Assembly (NCBI RefSeq): GCF_017948485.1
Contig: NZ_JAFFSX010000015.1
Coordinates: 62,001-126,000 of the forward strand
DNA: 64,000 nt
Direction of reading: 5' to 3'
Source: Streptomyces sp. GESEQ-35
Lineage (GTDB): Bacteria; Actinomycetota; Actinomycetes; Streptomycetales; Streptomycetaceae
Below are positions 1 through 9,909 of the stretch, in pieces (the first letter of the stretch is position 1; the number at the start of each line of letters is the position of its first letter). The notes below the pieces were generated by a model. It was not told the origin of the DNA, made no database searches, and saw only the letters and a list, made by a program, of their open reading frames with translations. A program made the position numbers and the translations under genes.

Positions 1-164
1 ACCATCTCGTCGGTGTTCTTCGGCTGACGCGGGGGCTGCCTGCAAAGAGACGGCCAAGTCACATGGCCGTCCGATGTACCGGAGTTGGCGCCCCGGTGCA
101 GCAGGAGCGGCAAATGTGCCAGTAGCCGGCGGAGTGATCTCAAACCCTCGCTCCGCTGGCTACG
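1..164. other. leading intergenic stretch with a small hairpin
   Basis: No gene is supported here. A perfect 8-bp stem (49-56 with 64-71, 7-nt loop) may end a transcript entering from the left. The frame of the following gene is closed by a TGA at 135-137, so that gene must start after this point. Confidence 0.5.
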
Positions 165-3100
165 TTGAGTGCCGTGCGGCATCAGCAGCAGACAGGGAAC
201 GGCAGGACCGGCGACTCCCAGCAGGAGTCCCAGGTGCGCCCCGACGCCCGACCACACGGCCCCGGCACCGCTCCCCCCGCCCTGCTCGCACTCCAGCGGT
301 CCGCGGGCAACGCGGCCACCTCGCGGGCGGTTCAACGTGCGCGGACCGCGAGTGTCCGCCCCGCCCTGCCGGACGTGGACGAGCGCCCCGAGATCGAGTT
401 CGAGCTGCCGTCGTACCTGATGAACCTCCAGGCGGGCGGTCTCTCCTCGACGTACGGGCTGACCGGGCACGAGTTCGTGCGGCATGCGGTGTCCGCGGCC
501 GTCGGGCACGCGGACGGCACGGTCGCCGACATCGCGGCCGAGCTGGCCGGACGGCCGGAGAGCTTCTTCGGGCGGGGTCGCGCCTTCGCCGTCGAGGGCC
601 GGACGGGCAAGGAGTGGTACGACGTCACGGTCACCATCTCCCGGGCCTCCGACGACAAGCCGCCCGTCTTCCAGCAGAACGACCTGGCCGACGCCTCTTC
701 GGAGACCGACGGTGCGGCGAAGGCCCGGCTCGAGGACCCGGTGGGCAAGGACACCAAGCTCGACGTCCACCACAACACGGCCGCCACCGTCGGCTCCACG
801 GCCGGCGGGAACTCCAGCCACGGCGCGGGAGGCCTCGCCTTCGGGCTCGCGCCGGTCGTCCCGGGCCTGTGGCTCGGCGGGGCCGGCATGGCAGGCGCGC
901 AGCCCTGGCAGTCCTCCCGGGAGTCCCGCCACCAGAGGAACGTGGCCGAACCGCGCGTGCTGCGCAGCGACAAGGGCACGGTCGAGGTGCGGCGCAAGGT
1001 GCGTTTCGAGGTACGGGTCCAGCGGCACGGCACCGATGACGCGCAGAGCTACGCGGACTCCGGCGCGCTCACCCAGCGGGTGCCGACCGAGCATCTGGTC
1101 CCGGCCGGCACGGCGGCACCCGCCCGGCCACGGCCCGTCCGTGCGGACACCGCCCGGCTCGTCTCGCTCGCCGACTCCCTGGCGCCGGTCGGCGTGGCCG
1201 ACGACGCCGCCCCGCACCAGGGCGGCGGCGGTCTCTTCGACACCGTCGCCTCCGTACTGCACCCCTCGCTCACCGCACCCGGCGCACCGGGCCGGAGCCG
1301 GCTGTACGAGGCGACCTCCACGGCGACCGTCCTGGAGGACATGCCCCGGCTGCTGCGCGACGGCGTGATCGGCGAGGATCTGCACTCCAGGGACGACAGG
1401 ACGGCGGGCAGTTACCACCTGCGGGCCGCGATCACCGGCCTCTCCCCGGCCTGGGGCACCGGCAGGACCCAGCTGCGCACCCACCAGCAGAGCCAGACGT
1501 CGGTCACCGCGAGCGCGGGCAAGGGGCGGTCCGTCGCGGGCGGTGTGGGCCCGGCGATCGGCGTCGGCGCCGTCGCCAACGCGGCCGTCGTACGGGCCAC
1601 GGCCATGCCGGTCGCGGCCGCCCGCAAGGCACGCTTCACCGCGACCGAACAGAGCGTCTCCAGCCGGCAGGGTGCGGAGATCCGGGGCGAGAAGGCCCTC
1701 TACGTCGGGACGGTGACGTTCACCGCGGAGGGTACGGGCCCCCGGTCGGCCCAGGCGGTCCTGCACCCCGAGACCCGGGTCGCCCAGCACACGATGAACG
1801 TGTGGATCAGCCTGCGCGCCGACGAGGCGCAGTCCTTCGGGCTGCCGTTGCCGCCCGGAATGACGGCCGAGGACTTCGTCCAGAAGCCGAAGGAGACCGA
1901 CGAGAACGGCGAGGAGCGGGACGTCGAGCGCCGCCTCCCTTACGACGGCAAGGGCGCCGGCGTCGCACTGAGCCGGCTCGACACCGGCCCCATGATGGAG
2001 GCGGTGCGCCAGATGTTCGCCACCGATCCCCGGCTGGCCGGCTATCTCCCCGCGTTCGGCGCCACCGCCCCGGCCGCCGGCCACACCAGCAACGAAGAGG
2101 ACGAGGCCCAGCGGCACAATTACCGCGATCTGATGACCGCCCTGTCGGAGACCAACCTCCTGGTGAACAAGGACCAGTTGCTGTCCACCGGCATCCGGGT
2201 ACGGCTGCGCCGCAAGACGACCATGCACTCCCACGACGTGCAGATCCTCGTCACGGGCAGGCTGAGCGACACCGCCTACGAGGGCGACATCAAGGACTGG
2301 TCGGTGCGCGGCCACTCCGGCATCACCGGCAACGCGCAGAGCGGGCGCAGCAGTTCGCGGTCGATCGGCGGTCTGGTGCTCGGCCAGGCCCGGATCGTCC
2401 CCGGCGTCCTGACCGGCTCGGCCCGCTACGAGCGGCACAGCACCGGCGCCCATCGCAACCAGGCCGGCACGACCGGCCGTACGGACGTCGTGGCCAACGG
2501 CTCCGACACGGCCGGCGCGTTCCGGGCGGCTCTGCGGCTCGATGTGGAGGCCACCATGACGTCCCGGCCCCGCAAGCTCGCCCGCGGCCTCACCCCGGGC
2601 CGTCCGGGCCGGGACGTGCCGGAGGCCGAGACGGTGAGGTTCATGAACGCGGGCAGCCAGGACGTACGGCTGACCACGCCGACGGAGTTCACGGTGGACC
2701 AGGAGGGGAAGGACCGGCTGGACGCGGCGGTCGGGGGCCGCGGGGAACCTGCGCCCGCCACCGACTTCGCCGCCGAGGGCATCGGCGACCTGGCCTCGCT
2801 CGTCCCGCAGCCGGCCACCGGGTCCGTGCTGCGGGACTGGCAGCTGGTGGAGACCGTCGAGGCGGGGCCCGTCCGTGAGCTCGCCTTCTCGCTGCTGTCC
2901 AGGGCCGCCGCCCGTAACCGAGGTCTGCGCGAGGATCCGGCGCTGGCGACGGAGGGGCTCGCACCGCGGCAGGCGATCGAGGAGCGGTTCGGCGAACGGT
3001 CGGTGCAGGCGGCGCTGCGGCAGGCCGCGTCCTCCGGCTGGGTCGTGAAGAACCTCCGCTACCCGCGCCGCCTGGCGGCCCTCAAGGGCGCGGTCGGCAC

Positions 3101-5282
3101 CCGGCTCTCCCTGGCCAACCCGAGGTTCATGCACAAGGGCGCGGGCCCGGGCACCGAGACCTTCGTGCTCGGCGGCCACCAGTCCGCGGGGCAGACGGGC
3201 GAGGGCACCACCAGCACCTGGCAGTTCGGCGCCACCGGCACGGAGCAGGGCACCATGTGGCGGGCCGGCCAGGGCCTGACGGCATCCCGCACGTCGAGCG
3301 AGGGTGACGCCCGGTCGTACGCCCTGTCCGGCACGGTCGAGCGCAACGCGCACACCCCGAAGAAGGCCCCGCTGTATCTGGTCCAGTGCGACGTGCTGGT
3401 GGACATGATCGCGGAGGTCAAGGTCACCGGCGGCGGCCCCTACGTGTCCAAGGGCGCCCAGACACTGCCGGCCGCGGCGGGGGTGTGGCTGACGGAGGCG
3501 CAGCTGCCGGCCGGGATACGGCAGGAGTTGGGGCTGGACGCTCCGAAAGAGCCGGCCACGGCCTCCTCCGCCGTGCAGGACGAGAGCCCGGCGGAGAGTT
3601 CCCGGATGACCGCCGAGCGGTCCGCCGCCCGGGAACGGACCGCCACGGACGCGGCCGGTTCGTCCTCGTCCGCGCCGGCGACCGGCGCCGGCCCGACGTT
3701 CCGCCGCGAACTGCCGCTCGGGTTCGGCATGATCGAGGACCTCCCGGACTTCGCCCCGCTGCTGGGACAGCTGCGTTCCCGCCTCGTCGCGAGCCGGCGG
3801 CAGGACCTCGCCGACGACCTGCTGCCCCGCCGGCAGCTCGACGACCGCAACGACAACGTGCAGCGGCTGCTGCGCGTCCTGGACCGCGACGGCTCCGCCG
3901 GACTGCTGTCCAGTGCCATGGACGGCGGAGTCACCGTCGAGCTGTTCGACGGACGCAGGACCCCGTACTGGGCGGTGTTCAAGGTCGACCGGGTCGGTGA
4001 CGGCACGTTCATGGCCGACGCGAACGACAAACGGGACATGGAGTACATCACCTCGGCCGTCACCCAGGAGGCCACCTCCCATGACGAGGGCGTGATGACC
4101 GGCGCCGAGGGCATCCTCGCGGGCTCGGGCAAACCGGAGGGCGGGGCGGGGCAGTTGAAGAGCGTGGGCGGTGCGGGGGGCCTCGGTCTCACGTCCGGCC
4201 ACTCGCGGCGCAGCGGCGCCGTGAGCCGGGGCCAGCTCGGCATGAAGACGGTCGCGGACGCGAGCGCGGTGCCGTCGTCGAAGATGCGGGTGCCGGTCCG
4301 GGCGAGCCTTGAGCTGTACCGGGGCAACTCCCGGGTGGCGCTTGCCCTGCTGGACAGTCTGGCGTTGACCCATCGCGTCCTGAACGCGGACCTGGCCGCG
4401 CTCTCCAAGGTGAAGCTGCCGCGGGAGGACGTGCCGCTCGTCGCCCGGGGTTCGCAGCGCGACGCCGGCGCAGTCGGCCTCGACTCCTGGCGTGCGGGTG
4501 GTGCGCGGCTGCCGATGGAGGCGCAGATCAACGGCTTCCAAGGGATCACTCAGGTCCGGCAGTTGCTGACCGACGCGGTCCGGCAGGCGGGCGGCGGTGA
4601 CCGGTTCCGCGACAAGGGGCAGGCCGCCGCGTACGCCCTCAACGAGGCGGTCTCCACGGAGTGGATGATCTCCGCGCTGCCGCTGCTCACCTCCGCAGGC
4701 GTCGACCTCCCGCCGGTGCACGCCTCCGGCGCGGAAGGCCAGAACCTGCACGCCTCTCTGCATGCGCGGCTGCGCAACGGCATCGCGCTGGGCATCGGCG
4801 ACAAGATGACCTTCGAGACGATCGGCCAGAGCGATCTCGATGCCGCCCGCCCCACCCAGTCGGACGGCCAGAGCTCCACCGACCACAGCAGGTCGGCCCG
4901 CGGGCTGTTCGGCGCGGGGGTGCTCAACGCCGACCAGTTCCGCCTCAACCAGCTGATGGGCAACGCGGGCGGCTCCGGCGGCGCGACCGACGCCACGGCG
5001 AACTCCTCCGGCTCGATGCCGGTGCACAAGCCGAAGATGAAGTCGGTCCTGGTCCAGTTCACGCTGGACGTCAGGGTGGTGGCTCAGGTGACCAACCGGG
5101 TCCGCGGCGGCCGGGCGGGCACGGCGGTACGGGAGACGACCCTGGCCCGCCCGGTGGTGATCCGTATGCCGGAGCCCGTGGTCCGCAAGATGCTGGCCAC
5201 CCAGGGCAACCACATCTCGATCCTGCGTACGCCCAGGTTCGCGCCGACCCGGCCACTCCCGCCGCTGCCGCCCAACGAGTAG
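165..5282 (+). CDS. giant modular protein with LQRSAGNAA N-terminal motif
   Basis: A 1705-aa protein with no recognised enzymatic domain. Residues about 38-58 carry the motif LALQRSAGNAATSRAVQR, which in actinobacteria often precedes DUF4157-type proteins and other large proteins associated with extracellular contractile injection systems (family knowledge). No HExxH zincin motif, signal peptide or membrane segment is visible. The rest looks modular: Gly/Ser-rich segments begin near residues 209, 446, 716, 1003, 1310 and 1553, each followed by Arg/Ser-rich and strand-like stretches, a period of about 240-305 residues. The TTG at 165 is taken as start; GTG at 174 is possible, and the only SD-like GGAG (131-134) is far upstream. 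No injection-system structural genes are in the window. The cargo role is inference; the function is unknown. Confidence 0.85.
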   Translation: MSAVRHQQQTGNGRTGDSQQESQVRPDARPHGPGTAPPALLALQRSAGNAATSRAVQRARTASVRPALPDVDERPEIEFELPSYLMNLQAGGLSSTYGLTGHEFVRHAVSAAVGHADGTVADIAAELAGRPESFFGRGRAFAVEGRTGKEWYDVTVTISRASDDKPPVFQQNDLADASSETDGAAKARLEDPVGKDTKLDVHHNTAATVGSTAGGNSSHGAGGLAFGLAPVVPGLWLGGAGMAGAQPWQSSRESRHQRNVAEPRVLRSDKGTVEVRRKVRFEVRVQRHGTDDAQSYADSGALTQRVPTEHLVPAGTAAPARPRPVRADTARLVSLADSLAPVGVADDAAPHQGGGGLFDTVASVLHPSLTAPGAPGRSRLYEATSTATVLEDMPRLLRDGVIGEDLHSRDDRTAGSYHLRAAITGLSPAWGTGRTQLRTHQQSQTSVTASAGKGRSVAGGVGPAIGVGAVANAAVVRATAMPVAAARKARFTATEQSVSSRQGAEIRGEKALYVGTVTFTAEGTGPRSAQAVLHPETRVAQHTMNVWISLRADEAQSFGLPLPPGMTAEDFVQKPKETDENGEERDVERRLPYDGKGAGVALSRLDTGPMMEAVRQMFATDPRLAGYLPAFGATAPAAGHTSNEEDEAQRHNYRDLMTALSETNLLVNKDQLLSTGIRVRLRRKTTMHSHDVQILVTGRLSDTAYEGDIKDWSVRGHSGITGNAQSGRSSSRSIGGLVLGQARIVPGVLTGSARYERHSTGAHRNQAGTTGRTDVVANGSDTAGAFRAALRLDVEATMTSRPRKLARGLTPGRPGRDVPEAETVRFMNAGSQDVRLTTPTEFTVDQEGKDRLDAAVGGRGEPAPATDFAAEGIGDLASLVPQPATGSVLRDWQLVETVEAGPVRELAFSLLSRAAARNRGLREDPALATEGLAPRQAIEERFGERSVQAALRQAASSGWVVKNLRYPRRLAALKGAVGTRLSLANPRFMHKGAGPGTETFVLGGHQSAGQTGEGTTSTWQFGATGTEQGTMWRAGQGLTASRTSSEGDARSYALSGTVERNAHTPKKAPLYLVQCDVLVDMIAEVKVTGGGPYVSKGAQTLPAAAGVWLTEAQLPAGIRQELGLDAPKEPATASSAVQDESPAESSRMTAERSAARERTATDAAGSSSSAPATGAGPTFRRELPLGFGMIEDLPDFAPLLGQLRSRLVASRRQDLADDLLPRRQLDDRNDNVQRLLRVLDRDGSAGLLSSAMDGGVTVELFDGRRTPYWAVFKVDRVGDGTFMADANDKRDMEYITSAVTQEATSHDEGVMTGAEGILAGSGKPEGGAGQLKSVGGAGGLGLTSGHSRRSGAVSRGQLGMKTVADASAVPSSKMRVPVRASLELYRGNSRVALALLDSLALTHRVLNADLAALSKVKLPREDVPLVARGSQRDAGAVGLDSWRAGGARLPMEAQINGFQGITQVRQLLTDAVRQAGGGDRFRDKGQAAAYALNEAVSTEWMISALPLLTSAGVDLPPVHASGAEGQNLHASLHARLRNGIALGIGDKMTFETIGQSDLDAARPTQSDGQSSTDHSRSARGLFGAGVLNADQFRLNQLMGNAGGSGGATDATANSSGSMPVHKPKMKSVLVQFTLDVRVVAQVTNRVRGGRAGTAVRETTLARPVVIRMPEPVVRKMLATQGNHISILRTPRFAPTRPLPPLPPNE

Positions 5283-5300
5283 GCAGAGACCCGGGAGCGG

Positions 5301-6530
5301 TCAGGGCCCCGCCCACAGCCCGTCGTCGGTGAGCCCCAGCAGCTCGATCGCGTTACGCCGTACGATCCGCTCCACGACGTCCGCCTCCAGGTGCCCCATC
5401 TGCGTCTCGCCGACCTTGCGGGACTCGGGCCAGGTGGAGTCGGAGTGGGGGTAGTCGGTCTCGTACAGGACGTTGCCGACCCCGATGGCGTCGAGGTTGC
5501 GCAGCCCGAAGGCGTCGTCGAAGAAGCAGCCGTAGACGTGCTCGGCGAAGAGCTCGGACGGCGGCCGGTGGACCTTGTCGGCGACCCCGCCCCACCCCCG
5601 GTTCTCCTCCCAGACGATGTCGGCGCGTTCGAGGATGTAGGGGATCCACCCGATCTGCCCCTCGGCGTACATGACCTTGAGCCCGGGGAAGCGCTCGAAC
5701 TTGCCGCTCATCAGCCAGTCCACCATCGAGAAACAGCAGTTGGCGAAGGTGATGGTGGAGCCGACGGCGGGCGGGGCGTCGGCGGAGGTGGAGGGCATAC
5801 GGCTGCTGGAGCCGATGTGCATGGCGACGACGGTGCCGGTCTCCGCGCAGGCCGCGAGGAAGGGGTCCCATGCGTCGGTGTGCACGGAGGGGAGGCCCAG
5901 GTGCGGGGGTATCTCGGAGAAGGCGACGGCACGGACGCCGCGGGCGGCGTTGCGGCGGACCTCTGCCGCCGCCAGCTCGGCGTCCCAGAGGGGGATGAGG
6001 GGGAGGGGTATGAGCCGGCCCTGTGCCTCGGGGCCGCACCACTCCTCCACCATCCAGTCGTTGTAGGCCTGGATACAGAGGAGACCGAGTTCGTGGTCGC
6101 TCGCCTCCGTGAACGTCTGGCCGCAGAAGCGGGGGAACGTGGGGAAGCAGAGGGCGGACTGGACGTGGTTGACGTCCATGTCGGCGAGGCGGGCGGGGAC
6201 GTCGTACGAGCCCTTGCGCATCTGCTCGTACGTGATGACCTCTAGCTTGATCTCGTCCCTGCTGTAGCCGACGGCGGTGTCGAGGCGGGTGAGGGGCCGG
6301 TGCAGATCTTCGTAGATCCACCAGTCACCGATGGGGCCTTCGTCACCGGGCTGCCCCATGACGGGCTTGAATCGCCCGCCGAGGAAGGACATCTCCTTCA
6401 GGGGGGCGCGGACTATGCGAGGTCCGGTGTCCAGGTACTTCTTGGGCAGCCGGTTCTGCCACACGTCCGCGGGCTCCACGGTGTGGTCGTCGACGGAGAT
6501 GATCTTCGGAAATGCCGGTGTGGTCTCCAT
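5301..6530 (-). CDS. amidohydrolase family protein (Amidohydro_2, ACMSD-like)
   Basis: A 409-aa metal-dependent hydrolase or decarboxylase of the Amidohydro_2 group, which includes aminocarboxymuconate-semialdehyde decarboxylase. It has SVDDHTVEP near the N-terminus at the usual HxH metal position, a central VAMHIGSSSRMP histidine, YAEGQIGWIPY, and a late YETDYPHSDSTWP aspartate/histidine segment. The ATG at 6530 is chosen because homology begins there; the frame is open 171 nt further upstream. Box 1 of the CTGACGG palindrome lies 22 nt upstream, placing the gene in the proposed acyl-CoA regulon. It is divergent from the afsR-like gene. The substrate is not evident. Family assignment is solid; the exact reaction is not. 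Confidence 0.88.
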   Translation of the reverse strand: METTPAFPKIISVDDHTVEPADVWQNRLPKKYLDTGPRIVRAPLKEMSFLGGRFKPVMGQPGDEGPIGDWWIYEDLHRPLTRLDTAVGYSRDEIKLEVITYEQMRKGSYDVPARLADMDVNHVQSALCFPTFPRFCGQTFTEASDHELGLLCIQAYNDWMVEEWCGPEAQGRLIPLPLIPLWDAELAAAEVRRNAARGVRAVAFSEIPPHLGLPSVHTDAWDPFLAACAETGTVVAMHIGSSSRMPSTSADAPPAVGSTITFANCCFSMVDWLMSGKFERFPGLKVMYAEGQIGWIPYILERADIVWEENRGWGGVADKVHRPPSELFAEHVYGCFFDDAFGLRNLDAIGVGNVLYETDYPHSDSTWPESRKVGETQMGHLEADVVERIVRRNAIELLGLTDDGLWAGP

Positions 6531-6551
6531 GAAGCTCACGGTAGCGCCGAT

Positions 6552-6566
6552 CTGACGGTCCGTCAG
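6552..6566. promoter_or_regulatory. 15-bp palindrome, box 1 (amidohydrolase)
   Basis: Perfect inverted repeat CTGACGGTCCGTCAG centred on 6559, 22 nt before the amidohydrolase start. It shares its sequence exactly with box 10 at 50727. Likely a repressor operator (inference from position and dyad symmetry). Confidence 0.75.
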
Positions 6567-6763
6567 CTGTGCGTCACGGGTTGGCGGTGGTCGGGTCTGT
6601 GCGGAAGTGTGCGGAGAGCGTGTGTGGACTTTGTGGTATCCCGCGCGCCCACCTGTGACTGCGGTCTCCGACGGCTGACGCGCCCGCCGTGTACAAGGCA
6701 AACTAGGCCGGGCGGCACCTCCCCGGGGCCGCTTAGTTGTTCTGGGATGGCTAGGGGGACTGC

Positions 6764-9715
6764 ATGGACGGAGTACCGCGGGTGCCTGAGCAGCGGGGTC
6801 CGGGTTCCTCCGGGGAGTCGGCCGCGCTGCGCTTCAGCGTGCTCGGACCGGTGCGCGCCTGGCGGGGCGGGGAGCCGCTGACCACCGGCTCACCGCAGCA
6901 ACGCGCCCTGCTGGCGGCCCTGCTGCTCCGCGACGGCCGCACGGCGACCGCGGCGGAACTGATCGACGCCCTCTGGGGCGAGGAGTCCCCGTCGCAGGCG
7001 CTGGCGGCGCTGCGGACGTACGCCTCCCGGCTGCGCAAGGTGCTGAACCCCGAAGTCCTGGTGAGCGAGTCCGGCGGCTATGCGATCCGGGGTCTGCCGG
7101 ACGGCTCCCTGGACCTCACGATGGCCCAGGACCTGGCGACCGAGGCGGAGAAGGCCCGGAACGCCGGGGACCTGTGCCATGCGCGGGACGTGCTGGGCCG
7201 GGCGCTCTCGCTGTGGGACGGGGAGGTACTGGCGGGCGTACCCGGCCCGTACGCGGAGGCGCAGCGCGTACGGCTGGAGGAGTGGCGACTCCAACTGCTC
7301 GAAACGCGCCTGGACATGGACCTGGAACAGGGCTGCCACGCGGAGGCCGTGTCCGAGCTGACGGCACTGACGGCGGAGCATCCGCTGCGGGAACGGCTGC
7401 GTGAGCTGCTGATGCTGGCGCTGTACCGTTCCGGCCGCCAGGCGGAGGCGCTGGCGGTGTACGCGGACACACGGCGACTGCTGGCGGACGAACTGGGCGT
7501 GGACCCGCGTCCGGGCCTCAGGGAACTCCAGCAGCGGATTCTCCAGGCGGACCCCGGCCTGACGGAACTGTCGGCACCGGCGGCGGAACCGGCCGCCGTC
7601 CCGGTCCGCCCCGCGCAACTCCCGGCGACGGTCCCGGACTTCACCGGGCGGGTTTCCTTCGTTTCCGAGCTGAGCGACGTCCTGGCCTCGGCGGAGGGCC
7701 GGGTGATGGCGGTCTCGGCGCTGGCCGGGATCGGAGGCGTCGGCAAGACGACCCTCGCCGTGCACGTGGCCCACCAGGCGCGGGCGGCATTCCCGGACGG
7801 CCAGTTGTACGTGGACCTACAGGGCGCGGGCGCCCGGGCGGCGGAGCCGGAGACCGTACTGGGCTCGTTCCTGCGGGCGTTGGGTACGGCGGACTCGTCC
7901 ATCCCGGACTCCCTGGAGGAACGCTCGGCGCTGTACCGGTCCGTGCTGGACGGGCGACGGGTACTGGTCCTGCTGGACAACGCACGGGACGCCGCACAGG
8001 TACGTCCGCTGCTGCCGGGCATGGAAGGCTGCGCGGCACTGGTGACGTCCCGGGTACGGATGGTGGACCTGGCGGGCGCCCATCTGGTCGACCTGGACGT
8101 GATGTCCCCGGACGAGGCACTGTTGCTCTTCACCAAGATCGTGGGCGAGGAGCGTGTGGCGTCCGAACGGGAGGCCGCGCTGGACGTGGTCGCGGCGTGC
8201 GGCTTCCTGCCGCTGGCGATCAGGATCGCGGCGTCCCGCCTGGCGGCCCGCCGCACCTGGACCGTCTCGGTGCTGGCGGCAAAGCTCGCGGACGAACGCC
8301 GCCGCCTGGACGAGCTCCAGGCCGGCGACCTGGCGGTGAAGGCGACCTTCGAGCTGGGATACGGAGCACTGGAGCCGGCCCAGGCCCGGGCGTTCCGGCT
8401 GCTGGGCCTGGCGGACGGGCCGGACATCTCGCTGGCGGCGGCCGCGGCGGTACTGGATCTGCCCGTCGAGGAGACGGAGGACCTGCTGGAGTCCCTCGTC
8501 GACACGTCGTTGCTCGAGTCGGCGGCTCCTGGGCGGTACCGGTACCACGACTTGGTACGGCTCTACGCGCGTGCGTGCGCGGAGCGGGATGAGCGGCCGA
8601 CGAGTGATCGGGGGGCGGCTCTGTCCCGGTTGCTGGACTTCTACCTGGCTACGGCGGCCGGGGTCTATGCGATCGAGCGGCCGGGGGATCGGCTGGTGGA
8701 TCACCTTGAGACCACCGACTACCCGGGGCTGAGCTTCGAGGACCGGCACGAGGCGCAGGACTGGTTGTACTCCGAGGCCCATGCGTTGCTCGCGTTCACC
8801 CAGCAGTGCACCGGGAACGCCGTGCTGCGGCGGGCGGTGGATCTGCTGTGGGCGGCGAAGGATCTCGCCGAGTCGGGCGCCAACGCCAAGCAGTACGAGG
8901 CTGTCGCCTGCACGCTGCGAGGTGCTGCCGACCGGGCCGGTGACCCTCAGGCCCTGAGCCGGGCGCTCACGACGCTGACCAACGTCCATCTCGTGGCCGG
9001 ACGCTTCAGTGAGGCGGACGAGGAAGCACGACGTGCCATGGAGCTGGCCCACCTCGTGGACGACCTGGCACCCAGGTGCTGGGCTGCCAACGACCGCGGC
9101 ATCATCGCGCTCTACCAGAACCGTTACGCGGATGGTGAGGCGTATCTCCGGCAGGCCATCGACAGCTTCCGGCAGGACGAGAACCTCGCCGGAGAGGCCA
9201 GCGCCCTGTGCAATCTCTCGCGTATCCACCTCGCCCTGGGCAGGGTCGGCAGCGCGGTGGAACTCGCGCAGCAGGGCATCGCCATCTACGACCGCCTGGG
9301 CCACACGCTCCGCGGTGCCAACGGCCGCTACGCCTTGGGGATGGCTCTCACCGGCCAGGGCGGGCTGAGTGCGGCTGTCGACCGGCTCAACGAGGCCCTG
9401 GAGGTGTTCCGCGACAGCAGACAGCGGCTGTGGGAGGGGATGACGCTCTTCCGGATCGCGGAAGCGCATCTCGCGGCACGCAGGCCCGCCGAGGCCGCGG
9501 CCCTGGCGGAACAGGCACAAGCCGTGCTGCGGGGCATCGGTGGTGAATGGCGGCGGGGCAACATCCTGACCGTTCTCGGCCGGGCACTGAGTGACCTGAA
9601 CCAGACCGGCCGGGCACGGGCCTGCTGGCAGGAGGCCCTCTCCATCTTCGACTCACTGGAGTCCCCGGAGGCCGCCGAGGTACGGCTGCTGCTCAGCCCG
9701 GCTGCGGCCGCCTGA
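6764..9715 (+). CDS. afsR: AfsR-like SARP transcriptional activator (BTAD, NB-ARC, TPR)
   Basis: A 983-aa regulator, close to the roughly 990 residues of S. coelicolor AfsR. In order: an OmpR-type winged-helix DNA-binding domain (about 22-95), bacterial transcriptional activation domain (about 115-260), NB-ARC ATPase with Walker A GIGGVGKTT (322-330) and a Walker-B-like VLVLLDNARD, then C-terminal TPR repeats. The ATG is preceded by AGGGGGA at good spacing. AfsR integrates Ser/Thr phosphorylation by AfsK and activates afsS (family knowledge); an afsS-like gene follows on the same strand and an afsK-like kinase lies 6 kb downstream. That context makes the symbol credible rather than just a generic SARP call. 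Confidence 0.88.
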   Translation: MDGVPRVPEQRGPGSSGESAALRFSVLGPVRAWRGGEPLTTGSPQQRALLAALLLRDGRTATAAELIDALWGEESPSQALAALRTYASRLRKVLNPEVLVSESGGYAIRGLPDGSLDLTMAQDLATEAEKARNAGDLCHARDVLGRALSLWDGEVLAGVPGPYAEAQRVRLEEWRLQLLETRLDMDLEQGCHAEAVSELTALTAEHPLRERLRELLMLALYRSGRQAEALAVYADTRRLLADELGVDPRPGLRELQQRILQADPGLTELSAPAAEPAAVPVRPAQLPATVPDFTGRVSFVSELSDVLASAEGRVMAVSALAGIGGVGKTTLAVHVAHQARAAFPDGQLYVDLQGAGARAAEPETVLGSFLRALGTADSSIPDSLEERSALYRSVLDGRRVLVLLDNARDAAQVRPLLPGMEGCAALVTSRVRMVDLAGAHLVDLDVMSPDEALLLFTKIVGEERVASEREAALDVVAACGFLPLAIRIAASRLAARRTWTVSVLAAKLADERRRLDELQAGDLAVKATFELGYGALEPAQARAFRLLGLADGPDISLAAAAAVLDLPVEETEDLLESLVDTSLLESAAPGRYRYHDLVRLYARACAERDERPTSDRGAALSRLLDFYLATAAGVYAIERPGDRLVDHLETTDYPGLSFEDRHEAQDWLYSEAHALLAFTQQCTGNAVLRRAVDLLWAAKDLAESGANAKQYEAVACTLRGAADRAGDPQALSRALTTLTNVHLVAGRFSEADEEARRAMELAHLVDDLAPRCWAANDRGIIALYQNRYADGEAYLRQAIDSFRQDENLAGEASALCNLSRIHLALGRVGSAVELAQQGIAIYDRLGHTLRGANGRYALGMALTGQGGLSAAVDRLNEALEVFRDSRQRLWEGMTLFRIAEAHLAARRPAEAAALAEQAQAVLRGIGGEWRRGNILTVLGRALSDLNQTGRARACWQEALSIFDSLESPEAAEVRLLLSPAAAA

Positions 9716-9727
9716 GCCGCGGCGAAG

Positions 9728-9747
9728 CGTTCATCGTTCGTTTATCG
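9728..9747 (+). promoter_or_regulatory. 11-bp-spaced direct repeat, candidate AfsR site of afsS
   Basis: Two near-identical 9-mers, CGTTCATCG (9728-9736) and CGTTTATCG (9739-9747), are spaced by one helical turn just after the afsR stop. AfsR and PhoP are known to bind direct repeats overlapping the afsS -35 region in S. coelicolor. The assignment rests on position and repeat form, not on a measured site. Confidence 0.6.
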
Positions 9748-9837
9748 CGCCACGGCACTGTGTCTCTTGTCGATCCGTCGCGTCGGGGGGCAGACGGGTC
9801 AGCGGTGATCACCACCGCTAGGGTGTACGACCCTGAT

Positions 9838-9879
9838 ATGCCCGTCCGGCGTCCCGCGGGGGAGTCGCCGGACGGGCAT
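9838..9879 (+). promoter_or_regulatory. 13-bp hairpin in the afsS leader
   Basis: Perfect stem ATGCCCGTCCGGC (9838-9850) with 9867-9879 and a 16-nt loop, ending 30 nt before the afsS start and just ahead of its GGGAG ribosome site. It could be an attenuator, the afsR terminator, or an RNA-stability element; the sequence does not decide between these. Confidence 0.6.
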
Positions 9880-9909
9880 CGCCCATCAATGAACGGGAGT
9901 TGCCAGTCC

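Noticed and set aside
165..5282. HEFVRH in the giant protein as a zincin metalloprotease motif
   Set aside because: Spacing is HExxxH rather than HExxH, with no downstream third ligand evident.
5391..6245. Long open frame opposite the amidohydrolase gene
   Set aside because: Antisense shadow produced by high GC at third positions; low-complexity Gly/Val/Asp composition and no family motifs. Many similar antisense and out-of-frame ORFs in the window were dropped for the same reason.
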